Below are positions 1-6,322 of a stretch of 6,429 bases of DNA, piece after piece; position 1 is the first letter of the stretch, and every line of letters starts with the position of its first letter. The position numbers and the translations under genes are program-made. The notes under the pieces were generated by a model. That model was not told the origin of the DNA and made no database searches. It worked only from the letters and a program-made list of their open reading frames with translations. Source of the stretch: Oscillospiraceae bacterium (GTDB taxonomy: Bacteria > Bacillota_A > Clostridia > Oscillospirales > WRJC01); the NCBI GenBank assembly GCA_009785015.1, contig WQXD01000218.1:1-6429 (forward strand). The letters run 5' to 3'.

Positions 1-23
1 AAAACAAAAGGAGATTATATTTT

Positions 24-938
24 ATGGATACTATTACGCTTATCAAAAATCTTGAACGGCCCAAATCAAAAATCGACGTGATTTTGGACACCGACGCATA
101 TAACGAAATCGACGACCAGTTCGCGATTGCTTATATGTTCGCCAACAAGGACAAATTAAACATCAAAGCGTTATACGCCGCGCCGTTTCACAACAGCCGC
201 TCGACCGGCCCGAAAGACGGCATGGAAAAAAGCTACGACGAAATAAAAAAAGTGATCGCATTAATCGAAGATACCGACGCGATAGAAGTGTATAAAGGCT
301 CTGAGCGTTATTTAAGCGACGAAAAAACGCCCGTGATTTCGCCGGCTGCCGAACACCTCGCCAAATTGGCCCAAAATTACAGCGCAAGCGCCCCGCTGTA
401 TGTCGTGGCAATCGGGGCAATCACGAATATAGCCTCCGCGATTCTGATAAATCCAAAAATAACGGACAATATCGTGGTGGTTTGGCTCGGGGGGAATGCG
501 CATCACTGGCATGACACCAAAGAATTCAATCTGTATCAGGACGTCGCCGCCGCGAGGATCATTTTCGGGTGCGGGGTTCCGTTTGTCCAGCTCCCGTGCA
601 TGGGGGTCGTGTCCTCTTTTACGATAAGCGAAGCGGAACTCGAAAAATGGCTGCTGGGCAAAAACAAAATCTGCGATTATCTGGCGCGCAACACTATAGA
701 AGAGGCGTCAAGTTACGCGGGGGGCAAGCCCTGGACGCGGATTATCTGGGATGTGACCGCTGTGGCGTGGCTTGTCGACGGGCGGTTTTTCTGCGAACGG
801 CTCGAAAGGAGCCCGATACCGGAATACGACGGATATTACGCCTATGACGGCCAAAGGCATTTTATGAAATATATATACCATATAAACAGGGACGCGTTGG
901 CCGAGGATTTATTTAATAAGCTGCTCGCTTTGGATTGA
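24..938 (+). CDS. Divergent nucleoside hydrolase (IUNH-fold) protein
   Basis: 304 residues, about the usual length for inosine-uridine nucleoside N-ribohydrolases, which cleave the N-glycosidic bond of (ribo)nucleosides using a Ca2+ held by aspartates. The N-terminal signature is DTDAYNEIDDQFA (residues 22-34). It resembles the family's DxDxGxDD motif with two extra residues between D24 and D30-D31. Other family marks are the ITN turn (T134), LGGN (155-158), EFN followed by D173 (E167, N169), and D243 in IWDVTAVAW. The last site normally reads His-Asp; here the His is Trp242, so the usual general acid is missing. No signal peptide is seen, so it is probably cytosolic. The ATG at 24 follows AAGGAG at 8-13. 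It is first in a three-gene run; the next gene starts 26 bases after its stop. The fold is fairly sure. The substrate is not: a ribosyl or other glycosyl compound is inference. Confidence 0.85.
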   Translation: MDTITLIKNLERPKSKIDVILDTDAYNEIDDQFAIAYMFANKDKLNIKALYAAPFHNSRSTGPKDGMEKSYDEIKKVIALIEDTDAIEVYKGSERYLSDEKTPVISPAAEHLAKLAQNYSASAPLYVVAIGAITNIASAILINPKITDNIVVVWLGGNAHHWHDTKEFNLYQDVAAARIIFGCGVPFVQLPCMGVVSSFTISEAELEKWLLGKNKICDYLARNTIEEASSYAGGKPWTRIIWDVTAVAWLVDGRFFCERLERSPIPEYDGYYAYDGQRHFMKYIYHINRDALAEDLFNKLLALD

Positions 939-951
939 GCAGATTGAGCAT

Positions 952-956
952 GGAGG
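952..956 (+). promoter_or_regulatory. Ribosome binding site deciding the start of the PHP-domain gene
   Basis: GGAGG lies 8 bases before the ATG at 965. The in-frame TTG at 935 and ATG at 950 have no comparable Shine-Dalgarno sequence in front of them, so the start at 965 is preferred. This removes a 4-base overlap with the preceding gene and gives a 26-base gap. Confidence 0.75.
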
Positions 957-964
957 CAAAATTT

Positions 965-2755
965 ATGGAATTTTGGGAGAGCACATACCCTTTTTCACAG
1001 AGCGGGGAAAGGGAACGGATAAGCGCTTCGGATTTGGCCCGGAGCTTTCAAAAGCTCACCGGGGCGGCCCTGATCAAAGGCTTTGGAAAGATGTGCGATA
1101 TGGGCGGCGGCTGCTCCGGGGCAAACCGTATAGCGGGATTTATGGAAACGCACATAAAAGCGGAATACTCGATAAGCCAGAGCGCGCCGGCCCCCCTGAT
1201 TTTTGAAACGGAAACGGTCCGAACGAATCAGGCGGCCTTCGCGGCTTTCATTTTTTCGATGGGATTCGGAAACGGTTCGCCGCTTCCGGTTCCCAGCGGC
1301 GCGTTTGAGATTTATGTAAATGATGTCTTTTGCCTGTCCGTCAGGAAAGTAAACAGCTCGTTTTATTGGCACGGCGGCGAAAACGGCAGCGAGTTTGTCT
1401 TTTGCATGCGGCGCCTCGAAACGGCGCGCCCGTATGAAGGGATGCAGCTGTCGGATATGATCCGAGACGAAAGCCAGGCCGCCTTCGGGATCGGGATTTT
1501 AAAAGTGAAATCCGATATTTTGGAAGAGGGAAACCCGGCAAAAATAGCAATCGTCCCCGCCGGCGAATACCAAAGCAGCCAATATTTTTATCTGGCCGAC
1601 TGCCCGAATATAACCGCGGGGGCAAACATTGAGGAAGCCATTTCGATGCTCGCCGGGAAAAACATAAAAAAATCAGGCAAATACAACGTCTACTTCGGCG
1701 ACATCCACACCCATTCGGGGCAGCTGCGCGACAAAACGGACGGCGGCGTCACGTGCGGCATGGGCAGTATGGAGAGCAACTACAAATACGCGAAAGGGCC
1801 GGGAGGACTGCATTTTTACGCGCTGACCGATCATGAATTTCAAATTTTGCCCGACTACGAAGAGCAGTATTTCGATTTGGCCGACAAATACAACAAAGAC
1901 GGCGAATTTGTGTGTTTGAAGGCTTATGAACACACCTCCCCCGTCTACGGGCACCGGAATATCTATTTTGGGGGAGAGGCCGCTAAGGTAGTGGCGGCCT
2001 ATGCCACAGACGACGCGCAAAACGCGGTCGCGGGCTCCGCGACTGCCCCCCGCGAATTATTTGAGAGACTATCGGGCTATGAGTGTATATCGATCCCCCA
2101 TCATCCTTCAAGCGCTTCGCATCCGTTCAATATCGATTTGATCACGGATAAAGACGTATGCTGCGAAGTATACTCATCGTGGGGAAGCTCCGAATACGGC
2201 GGCGATTTTCCGCGCGGGGTATCGGACAGGCACGGAAAGCTCGCTGTAAGCGAAATGCTCAAGCGCAACTTAAAGCTCGGGCTCGTCGCGGGCTCGGACG
2301 GGCACGACGGGCACCCCGGCAATGCCCAGTCCCCGCTTGTCAAGCACCCGCATTTGTTTCATTTCTGCGGCAGCGGCGTCACGGCGGCGCTGTGCGAGAG
2401 GCTCACGCGGGAAGATATTTATGAGGCTGTCAAAAACCGCAGATGCTACGCCACGACCGGCGTGCCGATCATCCTCGATTTCCGGGCAAACGGATATGAC
2501 ATGGGGTCCGTGATAGAAAACTTCAATCAAACGCCCCGTCTGTATGTCAGATGCGAGGGCACATACGCAATCGCGGAGATACGCGTCGTCAAAAACGGAA
2601 AAATAATCCACACCGAAAACTGCCATAATATGTGGAATTATGAATTTGAATTCAGCGACGGCGGGTTTTTGGCCGGGGACAGGGCCAACTATTACATAAG
2701 GGTCCTGCAGGCGGATATGGAGAGCGCGTGGTCGTCGCCCGTGTTTTTCAATTAG
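965..2755 (+). CDS. PHP/DUF3604-like metal-dependent hydrolase with N- and C-terminal beta domains
   Basis: 596 residues from the ATG at 965, chosen for its GGAGG. The N-terminal third (about 1-230) has no recognisable motif. It alternates beta-like stretches (FEIYVNDVF, FYWHGGENG) and looks like a beta-sandwich. The central domain (about 240-500) carries a full set of PHP-type metal ligands: DIHTHS (D246, H248, H250), TDHE (D289, H290), YEH with GHRN (E322, H323, H330), PHHP (H379, H380) and GSDGH (D445, H447). The C-terminal part (about 500-596) looks like another beta-sandwich, as in DUF3604 proteins (IRVVKNGKII, then YYIRVLQAD). PHP proteins are usually phosphoesterases or other metal hydrolases. 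No signal peptide is seen, so it is probably cytosolic. It sits between the nucleoside hydrolase homologue and the M42 peptidase, 20 bases before the latter. The hydrolase class is well supported; the substrate is unknown. Confidence 0.8.
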   Translation: MEFWESTYPFSQSGERERISASDLARSFQKLTGAALIKGFGKMCDMGGGCSGANRIAGFMETHIKAEYSISQSAPAPLIFETETVRTNQAAFAAFIFSMGFGNGSPLPVPSGAFEIYVNDVFCLSVRKVNSSFYWHGGENGSEFVFCMRRLETARPYEGMQLSDMIRDESQAAFGIGILKVKSDILEEGNPAKIAIVPAGEYQSSQYFYLADCPNITAGANIEEAISMLAGKNIKKSGKYNVYFGDIHTHSGQLRDKTDGGVTCGMGSMESNYKYAKGPGGLHFYALTDHEFQILPDYEEQYFDLADKYNKDGEFVCLKAYEHTSPVYGHRNIYFGGEAAKVVAAYATDDAQNAVAGSATAPRELFERLSGYECISIPHHPSSASHPFNIDLITDKDVCCEVYSSWGSSEYGGDFPRGVSDRHGKLAVSEMLKRNLKLGLVAGSDGHDGHPGNAQSPLVKHPHLFHFCGSGVTAALCERLTREDIYEAVKNRRCYATTGVPIILDFRANGYDMGSVIENFNQTPRLYVRCEGTYAIAEIRVVKNGKIIHTENCHNMWNYEFEFSDGGFLAGDRANYYIRVLQADMESAWSSPVFFN

Positions 2756-2764
2756 AAAGGAAGG
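2756..2764 (+). promoter_or_regulatory. Ribosome binding site deciding the start of the M42 peptidase gene
   Basis: AAAGGAAGG lies 11 bases before the ATG at 2776. It starts directly after the upstream stop codon. The in-frame GTG at 2728 lies inside the preceding gene and would add 16 residues (beginning VVARVF) unlike the family's N-terminus. The ATG at 2776 gives MVDILQKL, followed by the SxSGxE element expected near the start of M42 proteins. Confidence 0.7.
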
Positions 2765-2775
2765 CAATATTTATT

Positions 2776-3786
2776 ATGGTGGATATATTACAGAAATTGG
2801 TCGGCGCGGTTTCGGTCTCCGGTTCGGAGGAAGCCTTGTCAGAGGTCATACGGGAGTTCATAAAGGACTGCGCGGACGAGATAAAAAACGACGCCCTCGG
2901 AAATTTGATCGCGGTCAAAAAAAGCGGGAAGCCCGGCGCGAAAAAAATCATGATGGCAGCCCACATGGACGAAATCGGATTTATAGTCACATTTATCGAA
3001 GACAGCGGCTTTATAAAAGTCGCCCCCATCGGAGGCATCCGCTGGCCCGCTGTGGCATACGGGGAAATATTGTTCACAAACGGGCAAGCTGGCGTGCTTG
3101 TCCCGGAGGGCAAAATCAGCCCGAACGATTACAGCAGCGCGAATATGTATATAGATATAGGCGCCAAAGACAAGGCGGACGCGGAAACGAGCGTAAAGAT
3201 CGGCGATATATGCACGCTCGCGCCCAAAATCATAAATCTCATGAACAACAGGGTCGCAGCGTCCAAACTCGACGATAAAATCGCCTGCGTGATTTTGATT
3301 CAGACGCTGCTGGAATTAAAAGATACCGTCCCGCCCAATGATCTATACTTTGTGTTCACGACGCAGGAAGAAGTAGGGGTTCGCGGGGCAAAAACGTCCG
3401 CGCAGGCTATACTGCCGGATTACGCGATTGCCGTGGACGTCACTGCGACCGGGGACACTCCGGAATGCCAGCCGATGGCGTCAAAAGTGGGTTCGGGCGC
3501 GGCCATAAAAATCATGGACGGGCTTGTCATCTGCCACAGGGACATGATAAATCTGTTTCTGAAAACCGCCGAAGAAAAAAACATTCCGCATCAGTCGGAG
3601 ATACTGGCCCAGGGCGGGACGGATACGATAGCCATGCAGACGGCGGGAACGGGAAGCGTCGCGGGGGCGATATCGATACCCACGAGATATATACACAGCG
3701 GGGTGGAGCTCTGCTCCATGGACGACGTTCGGGCATGCGTCGACTTGCTGAAATTTTCGCTTGAGAAAATCGATACTTTGGCTTAA
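2776..3786 (+). CDS. M42-family metallo-aminopeptidase (FrvX / glutamyl aminopeptidase-like)
   Basis: 336 residues, near the usual M42 length. The family's co-catalytic two-metal site is complete: AHMDE (H63, D65), KLDDK (D166 as likely bridging ligand), TTQEEVG (E198 as likely catalytic base, E199 as ligand), AVDVT (D221) and RYIHS (H307). The insert between about 70 and 160 matches the M42 dimerisation/PDZ-like domain in position. M42 enzymes are cytosolic, often dodecameric aminopeptidases that trim short peptides; many are annotated as endoglucanase M or FrvX, a label rarely backed by activity. It is third in the run, 20 bases after the PHP gene. Its stop codon overlaps that of the convergent amidohydrolase. 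The start at 2776 is preferred over the GTG at 2728. Family assignment is strong. A role in peptide turnover is likely, but the operon context leaves room for another amide substrate. Confidence 0.92.
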   Translation: MVDILQKLVGAVSVSGSEEALSEVIREFIKDCADEIKNDALGNLIAVKKSGKPGAKKIMMAAHMDEIGFIVTFIEDSGFIKVAPIGGIRWPAVAYGEILFTNGQAGVLVPEGKISPNDYSSANMYIDIGAKDKADAETSVKIGDICTLAPKIINLMNNRVAASKLDDKIACVILIQTLLELKDTVPPNDLYFVFTTQEEVGVRGAKTSAQAILPDYAIAVDVTATGDTPECQPMASKVGSGAAIKIMDGLVICHRDMINLFLKTAEEKNIPHQSEILAQGGTDTIAMQTAGTGSVAGAISIPTRYIHSGVELCSMDDVRACVDLLKFSLEKIDTLA

Positions 3787-4625
3787 ACTCCGACAAATCT
3801 GAGCGTGTTCAGATAATACAGATGTTCCTTAAAGTCGCTGTCCAATTTACGGCCGAACATCCCGCCGCTTTCATAATATCCGTCAAATATGGACTCGTCA
3901 TAATCCAGAACCTCTTTGGCGTAAGCCCAGCGGTACGGGCCGAGCGAATTGTCGATGCCGTACAAAAGATTTGATTTTATGTCATATCCCGCAAACAAGA
4001 GCATGTCGTACATGGGCTTGCGGTAGGGCTTGGGCGTTCCGGGGGTCAAATCGACAAACATCTCGCCCGAGCCGCCGCCTTTTTTTGAGCGCGCGTTGTT
4101 GAATTTTCCGTACACGGCGATACACTCGTCGGTCCAGGGCCATGAAACGTGCGCGAGCGAAAACCGCAGGTTGTCTATTGAAAGCAGCCCCTCGAAATTG
4201 CACGGGCGGTTGAAGTTCCCCGATGCGTTCCTGCCGTCGTATAATATGCCCGAATGGAACATAAGCGGCTTGTTTTGCGCCGCAATCCTGCGGTAGACCG
4301 GCAAGGCGCGCTCATCGCAGGGAAAATGCCCCGAACAGATGACTTTAAATCCCAATATGCCCTTTTTATCCGCGAGCTCGACTTGCGCCTCGGCGTCGGG
4401 TTCCGTGGGGTCTATGAAAAAAAACGGGAAAAGATACTTGTGGCCGTCGCAGATTTTCAGCACTGCGTCGATGCGTTTTTGCGCGCAGGGCGCTTCGCGG
4501 AGCCCCCTTGACGGGCCTTCGGAAAATATGATTCCGCCGTCAAACCCGCCCGCTTTCATATTTGATATGATATCCTCCCTGCCGCAGTCCTCTGTTTTCG
4601 AATGAACGTGACAATCAAGACGCAT
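3783..4625 (-). CDS. Amidohydrolase-family (Amidohydro_2-like) TIM-barrel hydrolase
   Basis: 280 residues, typical of the shorter Amidohydro_2 (PF04909) proteins. Metal-site motifs run in the expected order: DCHVHS (H6, H8) on strand 1, GFKV (K94), FHSG (H124), LAHVSWP (H159) and YGIDNS (D225, the usual strand-8 aspartate). Such enzymes hydrolyse or decarboxylate small ring or amide compounds using one or two divalent metals. No signal peptide is visible. The ATG is preceded by AGGAGGG at 8 bases, and a promoter lies just upstream at 4659-4688. It converges on the peptidase gene with shared stop bases and diverges from the beta-propeller gene. The substrate is unknown. The Gly-rich stretch KKGGGSGE (181-188) may be a mobile loop. 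Fold confidence is good; individual ligand assignment is by motif only. Confidence 0.82.
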   Translation of the reverse strand: MRLDCHVHSKTEDCGREDIISNMKAGGFDGGIIFSEGPSRGLREAPCAQKRIDAVLKICDGHKYLFPFFFIDPTEPDAEAQVELADKKGILGFKVICSGHFPCDERALPVYRRIAAQNKPLMFHSGILYDGRNASGNFNRPCNFEGLLSIDNLRFSLAHVSWPWTDECIAVYGKFNNARSKKGGGSGEMFVDLTPGTPKPYRKPMYDMLLFAGYDIKSNLLYGIDNSLGPYRWAYAKEVLDYDESIFDGYYESGGMFGRKLDSDFKEHLYYLNTLRFVGV

Positions 4626-4658
4626 AAAATTGACCCTCCTGTTATTTATTTTTTAATT

Positions 4659-4688
4659 ATTATATCATGATATCCCCAAAAAAGTCAA
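4659..4688 (-). promoter_or_regulatory. Sigma-A-type promoter for the amidohydrolase gene
   Basis: Read on the - strand, TTGACT (4688-4683) and TATAAT (4664-4659) are separated by 18 bases. This is one mismatch from the -35 consensus and an exact -10. Transcription would start near 4652, giving a leader of about 27 bases that contains the AGGAGGG ribosome site (4640-4634). Confidence 0.7.
4662..4673. promoter_or_regulatory. Perfect 12-base palindrome, possible operator
   Basis: ATATCATGATAT is a perfect inverted repeat. It overlaps the upstream edge of the -10 box and the spacer of the - strand promoter. A repressor bound there would block amidohydrolase transcription and could also affect the divergent propeller gene. 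The site is AT-rich and short, so chance is possible; no regulator gene is in the window. Confidence 0.35.
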
Positions 4689-4735
4689 TACAAAATTTAT
4701 CGCAAAATGTATAACCGAAAGGTGAGGGCCAAAAT

Positions 4736-5944
4736 ATGGCGAAACCGATATTTGAAAAAATGACAATCGGCGAATTGGAAAACAATACGGGCACAAGCGC
4801 GATGAACACGCTGGGCTGTGCGGCCGATATCAACGCCGACGGCCTTTTGGACTATGTTGTGTGCGGGCGCAACGGGGAGATGGCGTGGTTTGAAAATACG
4901 GGGAAACGCGAAAAATGGATCAGACACCCGATTGCCCGTATAAAAAGCCAGGAGTGCGGAGGCTGCGCCGCGGATTTGACGGGCAGCGGTTTTTTTGATA
5001 TAATAAACGGCTCGGATTATTCAAACGACGAGTTGTGCTGGTGGGAAAACACCGGAAACTTTGAGGGTGGAGAGTGGCGGCGGCGAACAATCGCCAAAAC
5101 CGGCAAAGGCCAGATGCACGACACGCTCACCGGCGAGATAAAAAACGACGGCGCCGGATATCTGGCCTTTACGAACCAGGGCGGCAAAACGACGGTTTAC
5201 TGCGTTCCGATACCCGAGAACCCGTATATATCGCCGTGGCCGGGGCTTGAAATAATCGCAGAAGGACTGACCTTGCCCAATCCGGCGCACACATGGGACA
5301 AATCCGGCATGCAGCCGGAGGAAGGCCTGGCGCTGGGCGATGTTGACAACGACGGCAAACTCGAATTGGTCTGCGGCACTTCGTACTATAAATGGAATGG
5401 GGATCAGGGCGGCTGGAACGCCGTGAAGTTCACCGATAAAAATTATATAACCACGAAAATCTTAATCGCCGATATCGACCATGACGGCAAAAACGAGATA
5501 ATTCTCGCGGAGGGCGACGCGTATATATACGGCCACGACGAAGGGTGCAAATTGGCGTGGTTCAAGCCGGACGGCGAAAAATACGGCGAAGAATGGACAG
5601 AACATATAATAGAAACCGGTCTGCTCGACATTCATTCGATAGCCGCGGCAAATTTATGCTCAGAGGGCTTTTGCGATATATTCGCGGGGGAAATAGGCGC
5701 GGTGGCGCGCGGGGGCAATTCGGAGAAATATATTATCCGTCTGCCGCGGCTTATGGTTTACGAAAATGACGGCAGGGGCAATTTTACAACAAGGCACATA
5801 ATCGACGAGGGCACGGGAACGCATGAAGCCGCGCTGATCGATATCGACGGCGACGGCCGCCTTGATATCATCGGCAAGCCGCTGCATGGGGACGAGAAGT
5901 GGAACATTCACGTCTGGTACCGCAAAAATGAGCAAGTTTTTTAA
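4736..5944 (+). CDS. Cytosolic FG-GAP/VCBS-repeat beta-propeller protein
   Basis: 402 residues. Seven repeats each centre on a calcium-loop-like motif: DINADGLLD (31-39), DLTGSGFFD (80-88), EIKNDGAGY (134-142), DVDNDGKLE (202-210), DIDHDGKNE (246-254), NLCSEGFCD (306-314) and DIDGDGRLD (369-377). Four keep the full DxDxDG-type pattern or nearly so; three are degenerate. Several blades follow the loop with an aromatic W(F/W)(E/K)-x-x-G turn and then W-x-x-H-x-I (for example 51-66 and 275-292). Seven repeats fit a seven-bladed propeller. Family members usually bind ligands or proteins and are often secreted or surface-anchored. This one has no signal peptide, transmembrane segment or anchor. 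It starts at an ATG 9 bases after AGGTGAG (4720-4726). It diverges from the amidohydrolase. No convincing + strand promoter was found. The fold is well supported; an enzymatic or sensing role is unknown. Confidence 0.85.
   Translation: MAKPIFEKMTIGELENNTGTSAMNTLGCAADINADGLLDYVVCGRNGEMAWFENTGKREKWIRHPIARIKSQECGGCAADLTGSGFFDIINGSDYSNDELCWWENTGNFEGGEWRRRTIAKTGKGQMHDTLTGEIKNDGAGYLAFTNQGGKTTVYCVPIPENPYISPWPGLEIIAEGLTLPNPAHTWDKSGMQPEEGLALGDVDNDGKLELVCGTSYYKWNGDQGGWNAVKFTDKNYITTKILIADIDHDGKNEIILAEGDAYIYGHDEGCKLAWFKPDGEKYGEEWTEHIIETGLLDIHSIAAANLCSEGFCDIFAGEIGAVARGGNSEKYIIRLPRLMVYENDGRGNFTTRHIIDEGTGTHEAALIDIDGDGRLDIIGKPLHGDEKWNIHVWYRKNEQVF
4826..5866 (+). repeat. Seven degenerate propeller-blade repeats (Asp-rich Ca-loop motif)
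   Basis: The intact loops start at 4826, 5339, 5471 and 5840; degenerate copies start at 4973, 5135 and 5651. Spacing between successive loops runs from 44 to 68 residues. This is protein-level repetition from ancient blade duplication; the DNA copies have diverged. Confidence 0.75.
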
Positions 5945-6020
5945 AGAAGTAGTGTAAAAATTTTAATTTCTACCGCGGCTGCGCTTTTGTACTATTTATG
6001 TATTATACGGAGGGTGAAAA

Positions 6021-6221
6021 ATGTCGTTTGGATTTTGGATATTGATGATAATATGGAGTATATTCATGATTCTTTTTCCTCAAATCATATGGGAATTGCA
6101 AAAATTCAGTCACAAAAAATATGAAGGTGAAGCACCGGCTGGATTTATATGGGTAACTCGTTTTATCGGAATATTTGTAATAATAGCGAGTATTGCAGGA
6201 ATTGTGTATTATCGAAAATAA
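6021..6221 (+). CDS. Small two-helix membrane protein, DUF6199-like
   Basis: 66 residues: a hydrophobic helix at about 3-24, a short polar loop (KFSHKKYEGEAPAG, about 28-41), and a second hydrophobic helix at about 42-63 ending in YYRK. The P-x-x-W-E motif after helix 1 and W-x-TRF-x-G at the start of helix 2 recall small membrane proteins filed under DUF6199, a resemblance from memory. It would sit in the cytoplasmic membrane; its function is unknown. The ATG at 6021 follows GGAGG (6009-6013) at 7 bases. Base content is unusual: 63 of 201 bases are G or C, well below its neighbours. This may partly reflect the Ile/Phe/Met/Lys-rich protein and could also reflect separate ancestry. It lies 76 bases after the propeller gene and directly before a strong terminator. 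No clear promoter of its own was found. Confidence 0.72.
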   Translation: MSFGFWILMIIWSIFMILFPQIIWELQKFSHKKYEGEAPAGFIWVTRFIGIFVIIASIAGIVYYRK

Positions 6222-6237
6222 AAAATGTATAAATTAT

Positions 6238-6282
6238 AAAGACAGCCCATCGTACGGATAAACGCTACGACAGGCTGTTTTT
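6238..6282 (+). terminator. Intrinsic terminator, probably bidirectional
   Basis: AAAGACAGCC (6238-6247) pairs with GGCTGTTTTT (6273-6282), including one G-U pair. After a 2x2 internal loop, TCGTA (6250-6254) pairs with TACGA (6266-6270), leaving an 11-base loop. The T run on the + strand ends the small membrane gene. On the - strand the stem is followed by a T-rich stretch (CTTTATAATT), so it may also end the converging permease gene. Confidence 0.85.
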
Positions 6283-6322
6283 ATGTGAAAAACGTGATTT
6301 ATAAAATTAATCCGTATATAAA

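Noticed and set aside
935..964. TTG start at 935 (and ATG at 950) for the PHP-domain gene, overlapping the preceding stop
   Set aside because: Neither has a good Shine-Dalgarno sequence, while the ATG at 965 has GGAGG at 8 bases.
2270..2767. 165-codon open frame on the - strand opposite the PHP gene
   Set aside because: It lies antisense to a gene with clear motifs. It has no family signature and fits a shadow frame caused by G+C-rich third positions.
2728..2775. GTG start inside the PHP gene for the M42 peptidase
   Set aside because: It would add 16 residues unlike the family N-terminus. The ATG at 2776 has its own ribosome site and gives the expected length.
3797..3814. Six-base-pair hairpin (ATCTGA/TCAGAT) near the convergent stops
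   Set aside because: It lies inside the amidohydrolase coding region and has no T run on either side, so it is not a convincing terminator.
4687..4715. Possible + strand promoter (AATACA, 17 bases, TATAAC) for the propeller gene
   Set aside because: The -35 is poor, and transcription would begin inside the ribosome binding site, leaving almost no leader.
5955..5983. AT palindrome and short CGC/GCG hairpin after the propeller gene
   Set aside because: The stems are only 3-5 pairs and only a TTTTGT run follows. This is too weak to call a terminator.
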